From Ponticaulis koreensis DSM 19734 (GTDB lineage Bacteria > Pseudomonadota > Alphaproteobacteria > Caulobacterales > Hyphomonadaceae): DNA of 64,000 bases. Under the pieces are notes generated by a model. It saw only the letters and a program-made list of their open reading frames with translations, did no database searches and was not told where the DNA came from. The translations under genes and the position numbers were made by a program. The stretch covers positions 1,178,001 through 1,242,000 of the forward strand of contig NZ_ATVJ01000001.1 of the NCBI RefSeq assembly GCF_000420665.1. The letters are read 5' to 3'. Positions 24,973 to 33,460 of this stretch are shown here, piece after piece. Within the stretch, counting starts at the first letter, position 1, and each line of letters begins with the position of its first letter.

Positions 24973-26166
24973 TTAAGCCACCATGCGCTCATCGGCTGGA
25001 ATGGTGGCGGAAATAAAGCCGCCGCCTAGGACGCGGGTTTCGTCGTCCGCTGAATAGAGCACAGAGGCCTGACCGCGTGCGACGCCTTCTTCCGGATCAT
25101 CAAAGAAGACAGCCGGTTGGCCGTTGTGCCAGCCGAGATGGCCGGGCTTTGGCGGGCGGGTAGACCGTACACGGATGAGTGCGCGGGCCTGACGCTCGCA
25201 CGCCTCTTCCAGCGTGCCTTCGCCGAGCCAGTTCAGTTCTTCCATGGCAAGGCCAGCGGTGAGCAGCGCTTCGCGCGGGCCAACGATGACGCGCCGGTTC
25301 GGGGCATCAATCTTCACCACGAAAAGCGGCTCGCCCGTTGCGACGCCAAGGCCGCGGCGCTGGCCGATTGTGTAATGGATGACGCCTTCATGCTTACCCA
25401 AAACGCGGCCATCCAGATGCACAATCTCGCCGCCGCGACCGGAGCCCGGTCGCAGGCGTTCGACCACTTTTGCGTATGAGCCGTCCGGCACGAAGCAGAT
25501 GTCCTGACTGTCTGGCTTTTGCGCGACTGGCAGCCCGAAATACTCTGCCAGCTCGCGAACAGATGTCTTCGGCAGTCCGCCCAGCGGGAAGCGCAGAAAG
25601 TCGAGCTGTTCCTGTGTGGTCGCAAAGAGGAAGTAAGACTGGTCGCGGCTGTCATCATGGGCGCGGTGAAGCTCGCCATGGCCGTTATGGCCCTGCTCGC
25701 GGCGGATATAGTGGCCCGTCGCCATCGCGTCAGCGCCAAGGTCGTGCGCAGTCGCCAGAAGGTCTTTGAATTTGACCGTCTGGTTACAGCGAATGCACGG
25801 AATAGGCGTGGAGCCGGAGAGGTAGGTGTCGGCAAAATCCTCCATCACCTGCTCTTTGAAGCGGGACTCATAATCCAGCACGTAATGCGGAATGCCGATC
25901 TGGTCGGCCACATTGCGGGCGTCGTGTATGTCTTGCCCGGCGCAGCACGCCCCCTTTTTCTGGATGGCAACGCCATGGTCGTAAAGCTGGAGCGTGATGC
26001 CGACGACATCATAGCCCTGCGCCTTAAGAAGGGCGGCGACAACGGAGCTATCCACACCGCCGGACATAGCGGCGACGACGCGCGTTTCGGATGGGGGTTT
26101 GGCGATGCCAAGGGAATTGAGGCCGTTCACCATCGATGATGGCGCGACAAGGTCTTCGATATTCAT
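24973..26166 (-). CDS. mnmA: tRNA-specific 2-thiouridylase MnmA
   Basis: 397 residues, normal length. PP-loop [13 protein letters not shown] near residue 36 activates U34 of tRNA-Lys/Glu/Gln with ATP; the catalytic cysteines lie in [15 protein letters not shown] (about 125) and [10 protein letters not shown] (about 225). The C-terminal domain has [17 protein letters not shown]. It inserts sulfur from a persulfide relay to make s2U34. Core gene, not part of an operon here; the REP-like element B lies just behind its stop. Confidence 0.95.
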   Translation of the reverse strand: MNIEDLVAPSSMVNGLNSLGIAKPPSETRVVAAMSGGVDSSVVAALLKAQGYDVVGITLQLYDHGVAIQKKGACCAGQDIHDARNVADQIGIPHYVLDYESRFKEQVMEDFADTYLSGSTPIPCIRCNQTVKFKDLLATAHDLGADAMATGHYIRREQGHNGHGELHRAHDDSRDQSYFLFATTQEQLDFLRFPLGGLPKTSVRELAEYFGLPVAQKPDSQDICFVPDGSYAKVVERLRPGSGRGGEIVHLDGRVLGKHEGVIHYTIGQRRGLGVATGEPLFVVKIDAPNRRVIVGPREALLTAGLAMEELNWLGEGTLEEACERQARALIRVRSTRPPKPGHLGWHNGQPAVFFDDPEEGVARGQASVLYSADDETRVLGGGFISATIPADERMVA

Positions 26167-26275
26167 TGTCTCTCTCCAGCGGGTTCAAGGGCCCGTGCAA
26201 AGTGGGTATTCAGGGTCATATAGCGCAGAAACGCCGGAATGTCAGCGGTTGGTTACAATGAGAAAGTAGGGCGAA

Positions 26276-26309
26276 GCGGGTGTCGCCGACTGTGGTCACC
26301 GACACCCGC
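26276..26309 (-). terminator. Inverted repeat downstream of the RNA ligase gene
   Basis: Perfect 10-bp arms GCGGGTGTCG / CGACACCCGC with a 14-nt loop, beginning 6 nt past the stop of the minus-strand RNA ligase gene. The T-run is poor, so it may be a stabilising hairpin or a Rho-assisted end. Confidence 0.5.
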
Positions 26310-26314
26310 GGCGG

Positions 26315-26914
26315 CTACCAGGTCATCTGGAAATCTTTCCGTCGGATTTTGGCCATTCGGCCATCTGGATGGTGGAACACAAGCCCTTCATGGTGGTTCA
26401 TTTGAAGCCAACCTCGAATGGCGTCGTATGTTCGACTAACATCGACGGTTATCGCGCCATGCCGCCAAAGTTCGTGCTTATCAAGGCAATATTTGTTGCT
26501 CTGCACTTTTGGGCCTACAAGCTCGTAAGTGCCCGGTTCGTAGATGCCAGTGTTCCAGGCTTCTCTGAACCAGACATCCTCCGGGCCATCACCGACAGGG
26601 AGCCAGCCCGGCCAGTGGCCTGTTTGGGAATCTGGCACAGGTTCACACGGTTCAAACCCCTCGGGCGCAGGTTTGAACATGTCCGAGGTAAGACGAAAAT
26701 CCCTGTCCGCTTTCAGTTGTGTCAGAAAACGCTTTTCCGGTCGGCGATCATAGCGTTTGTACAGCCGTCCAGCGCGCACAAGCGCTGCCGTGCCATCGAA
26801 TTTTACCGTCGCCACGCCTTCGCCGTTCAAAACCCAAGCCGACTCGTCCATGATCTCAGACGTCGCTTGCTTTGTGTTCCGATCAATACGGAACACAGTT
26901 TTGGTCTTTTTCAA
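26315..26914 (-). CDS. Stand-alone small RNA ligase (DUF5565 / Rnl1-family)
   Basis: 199 residues with the covalent nucleotidyltransferase motifs in order: motif I VKFDG with the adenylated lysine Lys38; ELVGPK (motif III-like) near 137; motif IV EGLVFHH at 176-182; motif V KIRRK at 189-193. There is no C-terminal OB or DNA-binding domain, so this is a minimal RNA ligase of the DUF5565 type, known mainly from phages and scattered bacteria. It would seal nicked RNA, for example tRNA cleaved during stress. No PNKP, RtcB or anticodon-nuclease partner is visible beside it. Confidence 0.8.
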   Translation of the reverse strand: MKKTKTVFRIDRNTKQATSEIMDESAWVLNGEGVATVKFDGTAALVRAGRLYKRYDRRPEKRFLTQLKADRDFRLTSDMFKPAPEGFEPCEPVPDSQTGHWPGWLPVGDGPEDVWFREAWNTGIYEPGTYELVGPKVQSNKYCLDKHELWRHGAITVDVSRTYDAIRGWLQMNHHEGLVFHHPDGRMAKIRRKDFQMTW

Positions 26915-27142
26915 TTTTCAAATCCTTCGATTGAGTTGTGGAAAATTCGAGTCCTACCCACGTCGCTCAATCTACAGACTGGTCTCCAGCAGAGTGCGCT
27001 GAAGACGTTCAAATTATACAATTATTCCTTCGCTATTTCAACTGGCGCTTCGGACTTAACCTCTACCCCGACGGGAGAGGGACTTTCTTTTCGGAGCGAT
27101 CTGAGAGAGATAGGGCGGCAGAGAATGTGCGGGAGAGCGTGA

Positions 27143-27604
27143 ATGCGAAATCTGTTTATGGGCGCGTGTATACTTGCACTTGCGGCGTGTGGCGGGGCGC
27201 AGGACGCTGAGTTTCAAGCGCCGACGCTGGGAAGCGCGGAAGACTTTATGTGGGCCTATACCGAAGCGTGGAATGCGCACGACACTGAAGCGCTGGGCCG
27301 TGACTTCTGGCAGATGACCGGCAGCGTGGAAGAAGAGACTGCGCGGCTAGAGGCGGTTTTTGCGCAGCTTGAAGCCGATGGCTATGACCGCTCCATCATT
27401 CACGAGGTTCTGGTGTGTGATGTTCAGGGCGAAACGGCGCGAGCCGGTATGCGCTTCACACGTTATCTGACGTCCGGTGAGGTTATGGGCGATGATATGC
27501 GCGCATCGGGTTATGAGCTTGGATGGGCTGATGGAAAAGGCTGGCGGATTACTGGCATGTTCGCGGCGGCGGCTGATGCACCATTAAGCTGCGAGGCGCT
27601 GTAG
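27143..27604 (+). CDS. NTF2-like hypothetical lipoprotein
   Basis: 153 residues. N-terminal signal MRNLFMGACILALAACGGAQ with lipobox ALAAC (lipidated Cys at 16). The rest has the helix-strand pattern of NTF2/SnoaL folds: EDFMWAYTEAWNAHDTEALG is the classic opening, ending in DGKGWRITGMFAAA. Possible periplasmic or outer-membrane binding protein; not an enzyme that I can name. It is transcribed divergently from the RNA ligase gene across a 228-bp gap in which I see no clear promoter. Confidence 0.7.
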   Translation: MRNLFMGACILALAACGGAQDAEFQAPTLGSAEDFMWAYTEAWNAHDTEALGRDFWQMTGSVEEETARLEAVFAQLEADGYDRSIIHEVLVCDVQGETARAGMRFTRYLTSGEVMGDDMRASGYELGWADGKGWRITGMFAAAADAPLSCEAL

Positions 27605-27636
27605 GTAAAAATTCTCCTTCGGTGCTCGGCCTTGTT

Positions 27637-27720
27637 GTTTCTGACGAAACCGGCCTGTGCCTGCGCAGTCGCTTGTGTGGAGCCGGTTCTGAGCGCGACC
27701 CATCGCGAGAGCGGCGTCAG
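27637..27720. repeat. Imperfect palindromic element
   Basis: In the 258-bp gap before prpE a GC-rich imperfect palindrome is present: arms ACCGGC / GCCGGT flank GTGCCTGCGCAGTCGCTTGT. A very similar core (CCTGCGCACTTGCTTGTGG) occurs at 23297-23320, inside the repeat-bearing gene on the minus strand. The rest of the gap is featureless apart from a GGGGAGA ribosome binding site at 27851. Confidence 0.4.
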
Positions 27721-27862
27721 CCGCAAAGCGGTCGGTCAAATCACATATGTTTCACCTATATTGCCCATTTGTTCGCAAAAGTTCGACTTAAGGCGCACTC
27801 GATTTAGGGTTTTCTCCTCTGCTAAACTCCCCTGAAAATGAAAACTCACGGGGAGACGTAAC

Positions 27863-29788
27863 ATGGCAAAATATGCAGACGTCTATAATGACTGGAAATC
27901 CGATCCTGGCGCGTTCTGGATGGAAGCGGCCAAAGAGATTGACTGGGTCAGCGCACCAACCACTGCCTTTGACGGCGATGCGGGCGTCTATGGCCGCTGG
28001 TTTCCCGATGGTGTGTGCAACACAGCGTATAACTGTCTCGACCGGCATGTTGAGGCGGGCCGCGGCGAAGAGACCGCGCTCATTTATGACAGCCCGATCA
28101 CCGGCAGGAAGAAGAGCTATACCTTCGCTGAGCTGACCGAAGAGGTGGCCACCTTTGCGGGCATTCTGAAAGCCAAAGGCGTTGAGAAGGGCGACCGCGT
28201 GATCGTCTATATGCCGATGGTGCCTGAAGCGGCGATTGCCATGCTGGCCTGCGCGCGCATTGGCGCGATCCACTCTGTCGTGTTTGGCGGGTTTGCGCCG
28301 CACGAGCTGGCGACCCGTATCAATGATGCCAAGCCAAAGCTGATGGTGTCTGCAAGCTGCGGTATCGAGCCGAACCGCGTCATTCCGTACAAGCCAATGC
28401 TCGATGCAGCGATTGATCAGGCCGACCACAAGCCGGATGCCTGCATCATTCTGCAGCGTGAGGACGTGACAGCTGAGCTTGGCGCGCGCGACCATGACTG
28501 GGCAGCATTGGTGGCCGAGGCCAAAGCTGAAGGCGTAACCGCCGCGCCAGAACCGATGGCAGCAACCGACCCGCTCTATATTCTCTACACCTCGGGCACG
28601 ACGGGCCAGCCGAAAGGCGTGGTCCGCGACACAGGCGGCCATATGGTGGCGCTCAAATGGTCGATGGAATATGTCTATGCGGTGAAGCCGGGCGATACCT
28701 TCTGGGCGGCGTCTGATGTCGGCTGGGTGGTTGGCCACTCTTACATTGTGTATGCGCCGCTGCTTCAGGGCTGCGCGACGATCATGTTCGAAGGAAAGCC
28801 TGTCGGTACGCCGGGTGCTGGCGTATTCTGGCGTGTGATCGAGGAGCACAAAGTTGCTGCGCTCTTCACGGCGCCAACGGCCTTCCGCGCGATCAAAAAG
28901 GAAGATCCGAATGCGGAGCTTCTGGAGAATTACGATACATCATCCCTGCGTACGCTCTTTCTCGCCGGCGAACGCGCCGATCCGGACACGATCCAATGGG
29001 CCGAGCGAAAGCTCGACGTGCCGGTGATCGACAATTGGTGGCAGACAGAGACCGGCTGGCCGATCACGGCAAATCCGCGCGGCATTGAAACCCTGCCGGT
29101 AAAATATGGCTCTTCAACCGTGCCGATGCCGGGCTATGAAATCCATATTCTGGATGAGGGCGGCCATGAGGTTGGCGCGCCGTCAACGCTGGGGGCTGTG
29201 TGCATCAAACTGCCTCTGCCACCGGGGTGCCTGCCAACGCTCTGGGGCAATGATGACCGGTTCAGGAACAGCTATCTCAATCACTTCCCGGGCTATTACG
29301 AGACATCCGATGCCGGCATGATGGATGAGGACGGCTATCTTCACATTATGGCGCGTACCGATGATATCATCAATGTAGCCGGTCACCGCCTCTCTACCGG
29401 CGGCATGGAAGAGGTTCTGTCGGGCCATCAGGCTGTCGCGGAATGCGCTGTGCTTGGAGCATTCTGCGAATTGAAGGGCCAGAAGCCAATCGGTTTGATT
29501 GTCCTTAAATCCGGGGTGACCGAAGAGCCGGAAGACATTGAAAAAGCTTGTGTGAAGCTGGTGCGCGAGGAGATTGGCGCCGTCGCTGCGCTCAAACACA
29601 TTCTCGTTGTGCAACGTCTTCCTAAAACGCGCTCTGGCAAAATTCTGCGCGCAACTATTCGCAAGATTGCCGACGGAGAAGCCTGGAAGATGCCCGCCAC
29701 AATTGATGATCCTGCCATACTTGATGAGATCACCGAGGTGCTCAAAGCCCGAGATCTCGTCCGGCATGATTTACAGCCGTCAGCCTGA
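27863..29788 (+). CDS. prpE: Propionyl-CoA synthetase
   Basis: 641 residues, ANL superfamily. Motifs: YTSGTTGQPKGVVRDTGG (AMP-binding P-loop, about 247), WWQTETGWP near 395 and the C-terminal KTRSGKILRATIRK with the catalytic lysine. SDVGWVVGHSYIVYAPLL and length match PrpE, which converts propionate to propionyl-CoA, better than Acs, although acetate could also be used. No methylcitrate or propionyl-CoA carboxylase genes are adjacent, so it works with pathways elsewhere. Confidence 0.85.
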   Translation: MAKYADVYNDWKSDPGAFWMEAAKEIDWVSAPTTAFDGDAGVYGRWFPDGVCNTAYNCLDRHVEAGRGEETALIYDSPITGRKKSYTFAELTEEVATFAGILKAKGVEKGDRVIVYMPMVPEAAIAMLACARIGAIHSVVFGGFAPHELATRINDAKPKLMVSASCGIEPNRVIPYKPMLDAAIDQADHKPDACIILQREDVTAELGARDHDWAALVAEAKAEGVTAAPEPMAATDPLYILYTSGTTGQPKGVVRDTGGHMVALKWSMEYVYAVKPGDTFWAASDVGWVVGHSYIVYAPLLQGCATIMFEGKPVGTPGAGVFWRVIEEHKVAALFTAPTAFRAIKKEDPNAELLENYDTSSLRTLFLAGERADPDTIQWAERKLDVPVIDNWWQTETGWPITANPRGIETLPVKYGSSTVPMPGYEIHILDEGGHEVGAPSTLGAVCIKLPLPPGCLPTLWGNDDRFRNSYLNHFPGYYETSDAGMMDEDGYLHIMARTDDIINVAGHRLSTGGMEEVLSGHQAVAECAVLGAFCELKGQKPIGLIVLKSGVTEEPEDIEKACVKLVREEIGAVAALKHILVVQRLPKTRSGKILRATIRKIADGEAWKMPATIDDPAILDEITEVLKARDLVRHDLQPSA

Positions 29789-29817
29789 TACCCACTTTCT
29801 ATCGCTGACGCATTTTC

Positions 29818-29851
29818 GCCGCTCTGCCATCCCCAGCAGGGCGGCTTTTTT
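29818..29851 (+). terminator. Intrinsic terminator of prpE
   Basis: Ten-base-pair stem GCCGCTCTGC / GCAGGGCGGC (one G-T) followed by six T, 29 bp after the stop. Confidence 0.9.
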
Positions 29852-29937
29852 GTGTGCGAAACTAAAAACCCTATAAAATGTATGTATATCTGACTAATCT
29901 GGTCGTGCGCTTTGGTATCGTCTGATGCGCGAGAAGT

Positions 29938-29959
29938 TTATGATAGCCTGCTATCATAA
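29938..29959 (+). promoter_or_regulatory. Perfect inverted repeat before the DUF3365 gene
   Basis: TTATGATAG-CCTG-CTATCATAA: nine-base arms with a 4-bp spacer ending 2 nt before the GGGAGG ribosome binding site. It could be an operator or an RNA hairpin next to the ribosome binding site. Confidence 0.55.
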
Positions 29960-29977
29960 TGGGAGGAAAGACAGATA

Positions 29978-30556
29978 ATGAAATATCCTATCCTTGCGGG
30001 GCTCGCGTCCGCGCTCATGTTGGGCGGCTGTGGCAGTTCGGTTGAAATGCCGGAACCCGCCTATGAAGATATCAGCGCAGCGCAAAGCGCGGCGAGCATG
30101 TTGCAGGAACGCCTGCAGGCGCGGTTGATGTCTGCCATGCAAGAGGGCGGCATTGAGGAAGCTATCACGGCCTGTTCTGAAGATGCGCTGGTGATCTCGG
30201 CTGAAGTGTCGGCTGAAACAGGCCTTGAGGTTGGCCGCACTTCGCTTCGCGTTCGTAACCCTGCAAACGCGCCGGATGCCTGGGAAACAGAACAATTTGG
30301 TGTCTTTGAGGAGGCGCGCGCATCGGGCGTGAACCAGATGGCGATGCAGTATTCCGAAGTCGTGGACGAAGAGGGCAGTCTTGTCTTTCGCTGGATGAAG
30401 CCGATCTTCCTCGGTGACTTCTGCGCGACCTGTCATGGCACAGATATCTCGCCAGAGGTGCAGGCGGCGATTGATGCGATCTACGCCGATGATCAGGCGA
30501 CCGGCTTTGAGGTCGGCGATATTCGCGGCGCGTTTACGGTGCGTCGTCCGCTCTAA
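29978..30556 (+). CDS. DUF3365 (Tll0287-like) lipoprotein with CxxCH heme motif
   Basis: 192 residues. Signal MKYPILAGLASALMLGGCGS with lipobox LGGC (Cys at 18). The body matches the DUF3365/Tll0287-like domain, with RTSLRVRNPANAPDAWE and the heme-binding motif CATCH at 149-153 (one c-type heme). The family is proposed to sense redox or bind ligands in the periplasm; here it is probably an exported single-heme protein needing the Ccm machinery. A perfect inverted repeat sits just upstream of its ribosome binding site. Confidence 0.85.
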   Translation: MKYPILAGLASALMLGGCGSSVEMPEPAYEDISAAQSAASMLQERLQARLMSAMQEGGIEEAITACSEDALVISAEVSAETGLEVGRTSLRVRNPANAPDAWETEQFGVFEEARASGVNQMAMQYSEVVDEEGSLVFRWMKPIFLGDFCATCHGTDISPEVQAAIDAIYADDQATGFEVGDIRGAFTVRRPL

Positions 30557-30616
30557 ATTTCGATTTGCGTGTAGGGGGAAATGTGGTTGGGTCTCTCCGT
30601 TCGGGGAGGCCCTTTC

Positions 30617-30907
30617 ATGTATGGACTGGTTGGAAAATTTACTGCAGCTGACGGCAAGCGCGACGCACTGATCGAGATACTGCTCGGTGGGTTGAAAGAC
30701 ATGCCGGGCTGCTTGTCTTATGTGGTCGCCGCTGATCCAGCTGATAACACAACGATCTGGGTAACAGAGGTCTGGGATCGGGCTGAAAGCCATATGGCGA
30801 GCCTGCAACTGGCGCAGGTTCAGGAAGCTATTGGCAAGGCCCGCCCGATGATTGCAGGCATGGAGCGCTTCGTAGAGACTGACGTGCGCGGTGGAGTGGG
30901 GCTTTAA
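30617..30907 (+). CDS. Antibiotic biosynthesis monooxygenase-domain protein
   Basis: 96 residues of the ABM ferredoxin-like fold: MYGLVGKFTAADGKRDALIE, MPGCLSYVVAADPADNTTIW, EVWDRAESHMASL. These small dimeric proteins include quinol monooxygenases such as YgiN; the substrate here is unknown. ATG at 30617 is preceded by GGGGAGG. It is directly followed by a GNAT gene that starts at its stop codon, so the two are co-translated. Confidence 0.82.
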   Translation: MYGLVGKFTAADGKRDALIEILLGGLKDMPGCLSYVVAADPADNTTIWVTEVWDRAESHMASLQLAQVQEAIGKARPMIAGMERFVETDVRGGVGL

Positions 30908-31465
30908 TTGATTATCCGTTTTGCTACCGCTGCTGATGCGCCAAAAATTGCCGAAATTTACGCGCCCTTTGTAGATGGCAGCGCCGTGTCATTCGAGATG
31001 GAGCCACCGGCGGCTGACATTATGGCTGGCCGGATTGAAAAGCTCTGGCCGACCCACCCATGGATTGTTGCCGAAGATGAGGGCGAGGTCGTGGGCTATG
31101 CCTATGGGTCGCCCTATCGCGAGCGCAAAGCTTATCAATGGGCCGTCGAAGTCACTGTGTATCTGGCACCGGCTGCGCGCGGGAAAGGGCTTGGCCGCAA
31201 GCTCTATAACGTACTGATTGATATTCTGACCCGTCAGGGGTTCACCAAAGCCTATGGTGTTGTCACCCTGCCGAATGCGGGCAGTGCGGCGCTACACGAA
31301 GCGGTCGGGTTCCACCATTTTGCAACCTATCGGAATATCGGTTTCAAAAATGGCAGCTGGCATGATGTCGGTTGGTGGGAGCGTGACCTTGCGCCTTGCA
31401 TTGTGCCGCAACCGGATCTGAAAACGCTTACCGAGCTTGGCTATTCAGAAGGCGGGTCAGTCTGA
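30908..31465 (+). CDS. GNAT acetyltransferase (phosphinothricin/MSX acetyltransferase family)
   Basis: 185 residues. FATAADAPKIAEIYAPFVDG opens the domain, GEVVGYAYGSPYRERKAYQW is the strand pair, and the acetyl-CoA loop is RGKGLGRKLYNVLID (about 97-111); the end HEAVGFHHFATYRNIGFK and WHDVGWWERDL are typical of Pat/MddA-type acetyltransferases that N-acetylate phosphinothricin or methionine sulfoximine/sulfone. The start is TTG at 30908, immediately after the previous stop. It converges on the DUF262 gene with a 9-nt overlap. Confidence 0.85.
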   Translation: MIIRFATAADAPKIAEIYAPFVDGSAVSFEMEPPAADIMAGRIEKLWPTHPWIVAEDEGEVVGYAYGSPYRERKAYQWAVEVTVYLAPAARGKGLGRKLYNVLIDILTRQGFTKAYGVVTLPNAGSAALHEAVGFHHFATYRNIGFKNGSWHDVGWWERDLAPCIVPQPDLKTLTELGYSEGGSV

Positions 31466-33310
31466 CCCGTTCTGCGAATTGACCTTCGCGTCAATCTCGC
31501 GTGCGATGACGTCGCCAATACCTTCTTCATCGACATCGGCGTCTTCGAACAGTTCGGCGTCCGTGCTGTCTTCATCGTCAAAATCGAATTCGTCCGGAAT
31601 GGGTTCTGTCGGGATGGTGCGCCAGCCCGTAGCGATCATGTCGGCGATTTTAGCTGTGCGCGCGCGGATTTCTGCCGGTGTCCACTGCTTATAGCTGCAC
31701 ACATCGGCAACGCTCCGGAAATAAAGGTCTGCGCCGGATTCCTTATAGATGGACCGTTTGGCGTTGTAATCGCGATTGGCGACGCGCTTGTCGAGGTCGC
31801 GTGAAATCGGCACGCCATTGCCCAGAAGGTCGAGGCATTCGCGGTGTTCTGCGCGTGTAAAGTCGATCTGCCACTGGCTGCCCTGACGCGGGTTCTTTGG
31901 CAGCACATGCTCGGACGTTGCAAGCTCCAGATAAGGTGGGGCAGGCTGTCCGTCTCGCTCGCAAAGGCCAAGCTCAATCCGGCGGAGCAGGGCGCCGCGC
32001 TGATAGAGTTTCGGAAACGGTTTGGAGAGCGCCTCAATCGCTTTTTCCAGTTCGATCTGTGGCACGTCGAAGGCATTGCCGCTGGCAAACACGTCCTGAC
32101 CGTTGCGCAGCTGCGCGATGGCATCCGAACAGGTGCGGCGGCGCGGGCCTTCAGAGGTCTCGTTGATGAACCAGACAAAAAAGAGCCGGTCGAGCGCGCG
32201 GATATGGCGGTAAATCTCGCCGTAATTTCCGTCGAACTGGACGAGGATTTCCATCGCGACCGGAATGAACTCTTTCCATTCATTCGCTGACCGGCCGAGG
32301 AAATACAGGGCACGGATGAGATGGTTTGGGTTTTCTTCCGGTTCGTCGAACGGGATGTCGCCCCAGTGAATGTCTGCAAAGGCATCGCCATAGGTTTGCA
32401 GGTCTTCAAAGTGGAATTGCTCAGGGCCGCGACCGATCATGGCCGCTTTAAGGCTTGGGCCGAATGTGCGCCCTTGCGGAACCCATTCGCCAGAGGTCGC
32501 AAACACCATTGCGCGCAGGAGCGTATCAAGATTGTCCGACCCCAGACGATCTTCAAGACCGTCCCAGATAATGGCCGCATCTGCCTGTCGTTCGATTGGC
32601 AGGGCTTTAAGAAGGTCAGGTTTGGTAAGGTCGGCTTCAGAAAGCTGTAGACCGCGATTATTCAGCACCTGGAAGAGGCGCAGGCCTGACGTGGCAGAAG
32701 ACGCCGTCAGGACGATCACTTCGCAATTATTGAGAAGATAATCGGTAAATTCATTGAGGCGCGGCAGGCCGGTATCATTAATCGGCTGGGTCAGCAGCTC
32801 GCGCATGCCGTCAGCCACTTCAAACATGGTGAGGTAGCGTTCCGGAATAATGCGTCCGCCCTGAGACGGATTGTTGAGCGCCTGCCATGCTGAAATGCGG
32901 TTCTCAATCAGGGTTTGCTCTGCGGGCGCAAAGCGCAGGCGCCAGCTGGATTCCAGGAAGTTCTCATTGTCGCGTTCGTCGCGCACCAAGCGGTGCAGGC
33001 CGCGCTTGCGGTTCGCGTCTTTCTCAAGGTCGCGCAGAATGCAGAGCAACATGAAAAGCGTGGTCAGGCGCTGGCGGCCATCAATCACCATACAGTCACG
33101 GCCATTGGCTTCCGTCATGACCAGATTGCCAAGGAAATAGCCCGCATCCTTACGGTTTGCGGCGGCGGCAACGTCATCAATCAGCGTGATCGCTTCTTCC
33201 ATCGTCCAGCGATACGGACGCTGGAACGCAGGAAACGAAAAGACACGTTTCCCGTTGAAGAGCTCCGCCAGAGTCATCTGTTCTGTCTGGAATGGTGATG
33301 ACGACGACAT
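31457..33310 (-). CDS. DUF262/DUF1524 single-chain GmrSD-like restriction protein
   Basis: 617 residues. N-terminal DUF262 nucleotide-using domain with FPAFQRPYRWTMEEA (about 24-38) and the DGQQR-like IDGRQRLTTLFMLLC; a helical middle part; and a C-terminal DUF1524 HNH domain with TSEHVLPKNP near 490 and LLGNGVPISRDLDKRVANRD, YNAKRSIYKESG. The combination is that of single-chain GmrSD/type IV restriction enzymes that attack modified DNA, and related SspE-type anti-phage proteins. The last 60 residues are very acidic. The start ATG 33310 has GAGAGGCAG upstream; a longer frame reaches 33391. It is isolated from the hsd island. Confidence 0.82.
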   Translation of the reverse strand: MSSSSPFQTEQMTLAELFNGKRVFSFPAFQRPYRWTMEEAITLIDDVAAAANRKDAGYFLGNLVMTEANGRDCMVIDGRQRLTTLFMLLCILRDLEKDANRKRGLHRLVRDERDNENFLESSWRLRFAPAEQTLIENRISAWQALNNPSQGGRIIPERYLTMFEVADGMRELLTQPINDTGLPRLNEFTDYLLNNCEVIVLTASSATSGLRLFQVLNNRGLQLSEADLTKPDLLKALPIERQADAAIIWDGLEDRLGSDNLDTLLRAMVFATSGEWVPQGRTFGPSLKAAMIGRGPEQFHFEDLQTYGDAFADIHWGDIPFDEPEENPNHLIRALYFLGRSANEWKEFIPVAMEILVQFDGNYGEIYRHIRALDRLFFVWFINETSEGPRRRTCSDAIAQLRNGQDVFASGNAFDVPQIELEKAIEALSKPFPKLYQRGALLRRIELGLCERDGQPAPPYLELATSEHVLPKNPRQGSQWQIDFTRAEHRECLDLLGNGVPISRDLDKRVANRDYNAKRSIYKESGADLYFRSVADVCSYKQWTPAEIRARTAKIADMIATGWRTIPTEPIPDEFDFDDEDSTDAELFEDADVDEEGIGDVIAREIDAKVNSQNGSD

Positions 33311-33460
33311 TCTGCCTCTCTGCTGGATTTGTTCGGCCCCGATGCACGTTCCCACAAAGATGGGTATATGGCCAGATTTGACGATACCCAAAAGCAGTAG
33401 AAGACTTTAAGTTATGGTTATCAGAAATTTCTGCGCCGATCTGGGGAGACGGGAAGACAG

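Noticed and set aside
25519-26139. 206-codon plus-strand ORF opposite mnmA
   Set aside because: Antisense shadow of mnmA, which is clearly coding.
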